From NCBI RefSeq assembly GCF_964026495.1, contig NZ_OZ032148.1, positions 1 to 64,000 of the forward strand: a stretch of 64,000 bases of DNA. The letters run 5' to 3'. This document shows positions 58,362-64,000 of the stretch, piece after piece. Source of the stretch: Arsenophonus sp964026495 (GTDB lineage Bacteria > Pseudomonadota > Gammaproteobacteria > Enterobacterales > Enterobacteriaceae). Numbering within the stretch: the first letter of the stretch is position 1; every line of letters starts with the position of its first letter. A program made the position numbers and the translations under genes. The notes under the pieces were generated by a model. The model did no database searches. It saw only the letters and a list, made by a program, of their open reading frames with translations, and was not told the origin of the DNA.

Positions 58362-59879
58362 ATGTTTCATAAAGAAGATCAAAAAGCATTTATTGATTTA
58401 AATAATGATAAATTTAAATCTCGTCGAGATAAATTAATGGAATTACGTGATGATAATATTGCTTTTCCTAATAATTTTCGTCGTGAACATTTATCTAGTG
58501 ATTTACATATAAAATATAATCACCAAGATTCCGATATTTTTGTTAATTCAAATCTTGAATTTTCTGTTGCAGGACGGATTCTTACAAAAAGAATTATGGG
58601 GAAAGCTTCTTTTATTACTTTACAAGATATGGGTGGTTGTATTCAAATTTATGTTTCTTCTAATGATTTGACTGAAGATATTTATCAAAAAAAAATTAAA
58701 AAATTGGATTTAGGAGATATTGTAGGTGTTAAAGGTAAATTGTTTAGAACTAAAACGGGTGAATTAACAATACGTTGTCATAAAATTTATTTATTAACAA
58801 AAGCATTACGTTCATTACCAAATAAATTTCATGGACTTACAGATCAAGAAATACGTTATCGTCAACGTTATTTAGATTTAATAGTAAATAATAGATCAAG
58901 AAAAATTTTTATCATTCGTTCAAAAGTACTATCTGTTTTAAGAAATTTTATGCTTAGTAAAAATTTTATGGAAGTCGAAACACCTATGATGCAGGTAATA
59001 CCTGGTGGTGCTTCTGCTCGCCCATTTATTACTCATCACAATACATTAAATATTGATATGTATTTGCGTGTATCGCCAGAACTTTATTTAAAACGTTTAG
59101 TCATTGGTGGATTTGAACGAATTTTTGAAATTAATCGTAATTTTCGTAATGAGGGTATTTCATCTTGGCATAATCCAGAATTTACTATGATGGAATTTTA
59201 TATGGCTTATGCTGATTATAAAGATCTTATTTTTTTAATTGAAGAATTATTTCATACTGTTACACAAGAAGTGTTAGGTAAAACACAAATAAAATATGGT
59301 GATTATTTGTTGGATTTTGGACAACCTTTTGTGCGAATGACTATGAAAGAAGCAATAAGCAAATATTGCAAGGAAATAAATATTACTGATTTAGATAATT
59401 TTGATAAAGTAAGTATGATTATGAAATTATTTAATATTGAAGTTAAAAAACATTGGGGATTAGGACGTTTGCAATTTGAGATTTTTAACAAAAAAGTTGA
59501 AAATCATTTAATCCAACCAACATTTATTACTGAATATCCTACTGAAGTATCTCCATTATCTCGTCATAGCGATAAGAATTTTTTTATTGCAGATCGATTT
59601 GAATTGTTTGTTGCTGGACATGAAATTTGTAATGGTTTTTCTGAATTGAATGATCCAGAAGAACAATCTAAACGTTTTATTCAGAAAATTCGTCAGAGAA
59701 ATAAAGAAGATTATCAAGATGGTATTTTTTATGATGAAGATTATATTATAGCTTTAGAACATGGATTGCCGCCAACAGCTGGTTTAGGAATTGGTATTGA
59801 TCGTATGATAATGTTGTTGACGAATAGTCATACCATTCGTGATGTTATTTTATTTCCAACATTACGTACTGTCAAGTAA
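58362..59879 (+). CDS. lysS: lysyl-tRNA synthetase (class II)
   Basis: LysS charges tRNA-Lys. The protein is 505 aa, equal to E. coli. An OB-fold anticodon-binding domain (about 60-150, AGRILTKRIMGKASFITLQD) precedes the catalytic core with motif 2 (FRNEGISSWHNPEFTMMEFY) and motif 3 (GLGIGIDRMIMLLTNS). It lies 8 bp after prfB, preserving the prfB-lysS operon of enterics. Confidence 0.97.
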   Translation: MFHKEDQKAFIDLNNDKFKSRRDKLMELRDDNIAFPNNFRREHLSSDLHIKYNHQDSDIFVNSNLEFSVAGRILTKRIMGKASFITLQDMGGCIQIYVSSNDLTEDIYQKKIKKLDLGDIVGVKGKLFRTKTGELTIRCHKIYLLTKALRSLPNKFHGLTDQEIRYRQRYLDLIVNNRSRKIFIIRSKVLSVLRNFMLSKNFMEVETPMMQVIPGGASARPFITHHNTLNIDMYLRVSPELYLKRLVIGGFERIFEINRNFRNEGISSWHNPEFTMMEFYMAYADYKDLIFLIEELFHTVTQEVLGKTQIKYGDYLLDFGQPFVRMTMKEAISKYCKEINITDLDNFDKVSMIMKLFNIEVKKHWGLGRLQFEIFNKKVENHLIQPTFITEYPTEVSPLSRHSDKNFFIADRFELFVAGHEICNGFSELNDPEEQSKRFIQKIRQRNKEDYQDGIFYDEDYIIALEHGLPPTAGLGIGIDRMIMLLTNSHTIRDVILFPTLRTVK

Positions 59880-60257
59880 ATCGCAAAATTCAGAAAATTA
59901 TTTTTAATTCTGACTATGTTTTTTATTTTTTATTGCATAAAATATTTTTTTTAAATTAAAGAAATTTAATCAAATTATGGTTTTAAAAAAAAGAAATATA
60001 GTATCATAAATTAGAAATTGTACATAAAATATATTTTGATAAAGAACATTACATAATAAATTTTAATAAATTATAGTATTTTTCATATGATTATCTAAAA
60101 AAATGGTTTTAATCTTATAATTTTTGAAGGATTTTTTATATGAAAAAAATATATTTATTAACTGATGAGATATTTTAATTTTATTAAAAATTAAATTATA
60201 ATTAAATTAATAATACAATTAAAATATAGTATCAATTTATAAAACAATATTTTTTGA
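59880..60257. other. lysS-tpiA spacer (convergent genes)
   Basis: The 378 bp is A+T-rich with no gene seen. A short hairpin, TCAGAA/TTCTGA (59890-59913) with a following T-rich stretch, is a candidate prfB-lysS terminator. Confidence 0.55.
59890..59932 (+). terminator. candidate terminator of prfB-lysS
   Basis: TCAGAA and TTCTGA pair over 6 bp around a 12-nt A/T loop, followed by a T-rich tail with a TTTTTT run. It lies 10 bp after the lysS stop. The stem is short, so the call is tentative. Confidence 0.45.
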
Positions 60258-61049
60258 TTATTTATTTATTGTTGTTTTAATAGCACTAAATTTTGTTGAT
60301 GCAGCAATATTTACAATAGTAGAAAAAATATCAGATTTTAGTGATGATTTCCCAATTAATGCACCATCAATATCAGATTGCATAAAAAAATCTCTAGCAT
60401 TGTTTTCATTTACTGAGCCGCCATATTGAATAATAATTTGTTTTGCAATAGCAAGATTTTTTTTGCCAATATGTTGACGAATAAATTGATGTACTTTTTG
60501 AGCATGTTCTGGAGTAGCTGCTTTTCCTGTCCCAATTGCCCAAATTGGTTCATAAGCAATAACACTATTTTCGAAAGCATTAACACCTAAAACATTTAAG
60601 ATCTGATCAATTTGATATGCACAAACCTCTTGTGTTTTTCCAGAATTGTATTCTTTTTTATTTTCACCAATACAAAGTACTGGTATTAGCCCTTGTGATT
60701 TTGCAATAGAAAACTTTTTCACAATATAAAAATTATTTTCTTTATGATATTTTCTTCTTTCTGAATGTCCAATAATAATGTATTTTGTTCCAATATCTTT
60801 TAGCATTTTTGCAGAGATTTCACCTGTAAAAGATCCAGAAAGATTTATATCAACATTTTGTGCACAAAGTTCTATTTTACTATTATTTAATTTTTTTTTT
60901 GCTTCTGTTAAATATAAAATTGGTGGTGCAATTACTATTTTACAAAAAATAACGTTTTTTAATGTATTAGATATTTTTTGTATAAAGGTTTTTACCATTT
61001 GACTATTACCATTGAGTTTCCAATTTCCTATAATTAATGGATATTTCAT
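60258..61049 (-). CDS. tpiA: triosephosphate isomerase
   Basis: TpiA interconverts dihydroxyacetone phosphate and glyceraldehyde-3-phosphate in glycolysis. ATG at 61049, six bases after GGAG, gives 263 aa (E. coli 255), beginning MKYPLIIGNWKLNGN with the active-site Asn and Lys. The catalytic His is in IIGHSERR and the catalytic Glu in AYEPIWAIGTGKAATPE; the phosphate-binding IIQYGGSVNENNA follows. A TTG four codons upstream lies in the ribosome site and is rejected. The C-terminus is a few residues longer than usual. Confidence 0.96.
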   Translation of the reverse strand: MKYPLIIGNWKLNGNSQMVKTFIQKISNTLKNVIFCKIVIAPPILYLTEAKKKLNNSKIELCAQNVDINLSGSFTGEISAKMLKDIGTKYIIIGHSERRKYHKENNFYIVKKFSIAKSQGLIPVLCIGENKKEYNSGKTQEVCAYQIDQILNVLGVNAFENSVIAYEPIWAIGTGKAATPEHAQKVHQFIRQHIGKKNLAIAKQIIIQYGGSVNENNARDFFMQSDIDGALIGKSSLKSDIFSTIVNIAASTKFSAIKTTINK

Positions 61050-64000
61050 CTTTTTCTCCAAAAAATAGCATGTGTTATAAATGTTATTGTTATGTTAATA
61101 TAATTTGATTTAAAAATATTATTTTTTATTATAGTTTTTAATAATTTTTGATATAAATTTTTGAATTTTAATTATATTAATTTGGTATTATAATATCATT
61201 TAATAAATTATTTTATAAATATAACTTATTTATTTAAAAAATAATATGTAGAATAAAAATCTTAAATATTTATCATGAAACATTATATTTTTATATATTA
61301 ATATCAAAATATAAAAATATTTTTTAATAAAATTCATATAAATTTTTGTTTTTAAATTGTAAATATAATATGCATTAATAATTAATCTGATATTTTTATA
61401 ATATATTAAATGGATTTTTAAAGTAATATTAACTTAAAATAAGTTGTTTATATATTTTAATTTTTAATAAAAATTATTGTTAATGATGCTTAGCACAATA
61501 GATTTTTTATCTTAAATTTTTGATTACAAAAAATAAATAACGATATTTAAATACATAATTTATATTAATTCAATATGATGTCTTCTTATTCAGAAGTATT
61601 TTGTTAAGTTTTTTAAATTTTATAAAAAAAAAGGAATATATTTAAATTTTTATAATATTTTAAAATTTAGTTATTTAAAAAATAATTATTATGATTTAAA
61701 TATATAAAATATTAATATTTTTTAACAGTAATTACTGATATAACAAAAATATTTTTGTTATTTTTTATAAAACTGTAATCATACTAACATAATAGTAATT
61801 TTATAATTATTAAAATAGAATTTTATGTATAGTTATAATATTTATAGTTATAAAATATAAGAAAAATATTTTAGTAAAAACAAAAAGTATTAATAAAATA
61901 TGATTTTATAAACTTTTTTTATAATAAAGAGACTTAATAATCTCATAATATTTTTTTATTTTTTGTATTGATTAATAATTATATTTTTATATTATAAATT
62001 TTTGTTTTTTATTAAAAATTTTAATACCATATAATTTTTTTTATTAATTTAATTTTTAATAAAAACAATACATATAATATATGTTTAGCATAATTTTTAT
62101 TTTTTTCTCAAAGAATTTTTATTATATAGAATATATATGATTTTTTTTTATAAAAATTATATATAATAAACATATACAAAAACAATAATGAATTACTTTT
62201 TAAAAGTAAATTGCTAATTATTTTATATATATTACAAATAATTTTTATTTTATTAAAATAAAAATAACATTATTTTTATTTTTAAATGTATCCTTATTTT
62301 ATTTTAAAGATATTTTTTTAAAATATAAAAATATTAAAATAAAAAATTATTTTTTTTAGAAAGTACAGATATTTATTTTTTAATTGAAGTTTTATAAACA
62401 TATAAAATATTTATTTAATAATGATGATATATAATTTAAACTTTAAATATATTTTGGTTTTAATGTTTAGGATTTTTGTAGTATTTATGTAGGTGAAAAA
62501 TATTAATTTTCAATTATAACTTTAATTAAAAAATACTAAAAGAAGCATGGATATTTATAAGAGAATTTATTATATTTAAGTTTTTTTTGCTGATGTCTGT
62601 AGTTTGCAAAATCGGGTGTAGTTTTGCATAAACTAAAGTACTAAATTTATAGTAAAGTACTGGTTTTTTTTGATTGTATTATATTAATATGTTAAATATG
62701 ATTTGCTATAAATAACATGTAAAAAAAATATAAATCAAAATTTTTATTACTTTTAGGTAGTGATATTTCTTCAGTTTCATTATTTTTTATTATAGTTTTT
62801 GTTGTTTAATATTTCAAATTATTTAGGACGTTTTCAGATATTTTAAAATTATATTTTTATCTTCTATATAAATAACTGTATTAGCTATTTTAAGAATTAA
62901 AGCTATTTTCTAGAAAGTAAGTGTATTTTTTTTAAAAAACTAATTACATAAAGATATTTTTTAATAGTTTTCTTACTAGATAGATTTTCTTACTAGAAAC
63001 TTCTTGGTGCAATATTTATTATGAATTATGATAATTGATAATAAATACTTTTTTCATGTAAGCATAATTTGTTCTAATCTCTTGATATAATATATACAAA
63101 ATTATTTACTGTCTTGTTTGTAATTTTTATGTATAATTACTCAAATGTAGTTATTTAAATTTATGTAGTGTAAATTGTTATTTTGTAAAACTACTAATCT
63201 AATATAAAACAGATATTTTTACTGCTTATATAAAATATACTTTTGGTAATTGTAGATTTTTTTAAAATATTTATTTTTATTGTTTATATTATGTATTTCA
63301 TATTTCTTGATAAAGAAGTGCTATAAAAAATTTTTGTATTTTTGATTTTATATTGCTATTTTTTTAGATTTTTGATTATCATATTTTTTTGATTTTTTTT
63401 GTTTGAAGGTTTTTTACAAACAAAGTAATAGATAATTTTTATTTATGATAAGAAAAAATTTAGTTTTTTTAATTTTATATGAATAAATTTAAAATTTTTT
63501 ATTTGTAAAATACAGCATTAATTAAAATATTAATGGATGTTTATTAAAAATAATGTAATTATTCTTTTTTAAGTTTTTTTTATTTGAATTATATTTGTAC
63601 CTAGTATTAAATAAAAAAATGATATAAAAAGTGTCATCTTTAAAAAATGTTAATTGACAAATTTATTTCATTTTTTGAAAAGTATTATTAAATAATATAA
63701 CAATAATTTTATATAAAAAACAATAAATTTTAGTAAACTCTGAATTCTAGATTTTTTGAGCCTCTGTTGATAATTTTAGAGATTAATTTTTTCTTAAAAT
63801 TAAAATTTGATTCTTTTTTATTGATTGATAAATTAATAAAAAAGAAAGTAATTTACTAAAATTACATTTTTAATTGTTAATGTTATTTTTAATTTTTTAT
63901 ATAAATAATTAAAAATGTTTATATAATAAGATTAAGAATAAATTTTTTATATATTAAAATATTTATTATATATTTTATTTTCTGAAAAAATATATATTAT
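61050..64000. other. gene-free terminal region
   Basis: I see no protein, tRNA or rRNA gene in these nearly 3 kb. Stops are frequent in all frames and composition is close to pure A+T. Recognisable structures are a 22-bp perfect palindrome with a T tail (61740-61761), an 11-bp-arm inverted repeat (62242-62264), and a slightly more GC-containing hairpin at about 62603-62636 (AGTTTGCAAAA/GTTTTGCATAAACT, loop TCGGGTGTA). They could be terminators or relics of lost genes. The region continues beyond the window. Confidence 0.7.
61740..61761. repeat. 22-bp perfect palindrome with T tail
   Basis: ATAACAAAAAT followed by its exact reverse complement, then TTTTTT. It resembles an AT-only terminator but has no recognisable gene next to it; tpiA, the nearest, points the other way with its 5' end 690 bp off. 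Confidence 0.6.

Overview
The window is the replication-origin-proximal part of a small, very AT-rich gammaproteobacterial genome. Nearly every protein is a close, full-length counterpart of an Escherichia coli protein, often to within a few residues, while the intergenic DNA has decayed to almost pure A+T. Linking genes of the ancestral operons are missing (recF, rsmG, atpI, asnC, tuf, dprA/smg and others) and no mobile elements, prophages or CRISPR arrays are visible. This pattern is typical of an obligate insect endosymbiont of the Enterobacterales (the Blochmannia / Wigglesworthia / Westeberhardia type). The exact genus cannot be fixed from sequence reading alone.

Layout. (1) 1-5.3 kb, plus strand: dnaA (its start codon straddles the left window edge), dnaN, gyrB. 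(2) 5.35-21.8 kb, minus strand: asd, a frameshifted digH (yddW), glmS-glmU, the ATP synthase operon atpBEFHAGDC, mnmG and mioC. An E. coli-like oriC lies between mnmG and mioC (about 21.12-21.32 kb). (3) 22.4-31.9 kb, plus strand: asnA, one complete rRNA operon (16S, tRNA-Ile, tRNA-Ala, 23S, 5S), then murB-birA; coaA follows on the minus strand. (4) 33.3-33.7 kb: tRNA-Tyr, tRNA-Gly, tRNA-Thr. (5) 35.0-48.8 kb: the S10, spc and alpha ribosomal-protein operons from rpsJ to rplQ, with secY, rpmJ and rpoA, all in enterobacterial order. (6) 49.4-53.6 kb, minus strand: trkA, rsmB, fmt, def. (7) 54.8-59.9 kb, plus strand: tsaC-aroE and prfB-lysS. (8) tpiA on the minus strand, then about 2.95 kb with no recognisable gene up to the window end.

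How the genes fit together. Most content is core information processing: replication initiation, ribosome, translation initiation and termination, tRNA modification and Sec export. Beyond that the window keeps the complete F1Fo ATP synthase, K+ uptake regulation, coenzyme A and biotin-protein ligation functions, and a peptidoglycan supply set (GlmS, GlmU, MurB, Asd toward diaminopimelate, and possibly DigH). AroE points to a retained shikimate pathway. Coding strand switches at oriC, as expected if both arms are transcribed co-directionally with the replication fork.

Most notable observations: an expanded helix 25 in 23S rRNA resembling an intervening sequence; an oriC whose two left DnaA boxes keep the exact E. 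coli spacing; a poly-T frameshift in digH; an aroE with no conventional start codon; a tRNA-Thr whose encoded 3' end is TCA rather than CCA; the conserved prfB programmed frameshift; paired tandem repeats upstream of asnA; and long AT-rich hairpins in several gene-free spacers. I did not find convincing evidence of a wholly new biological system.
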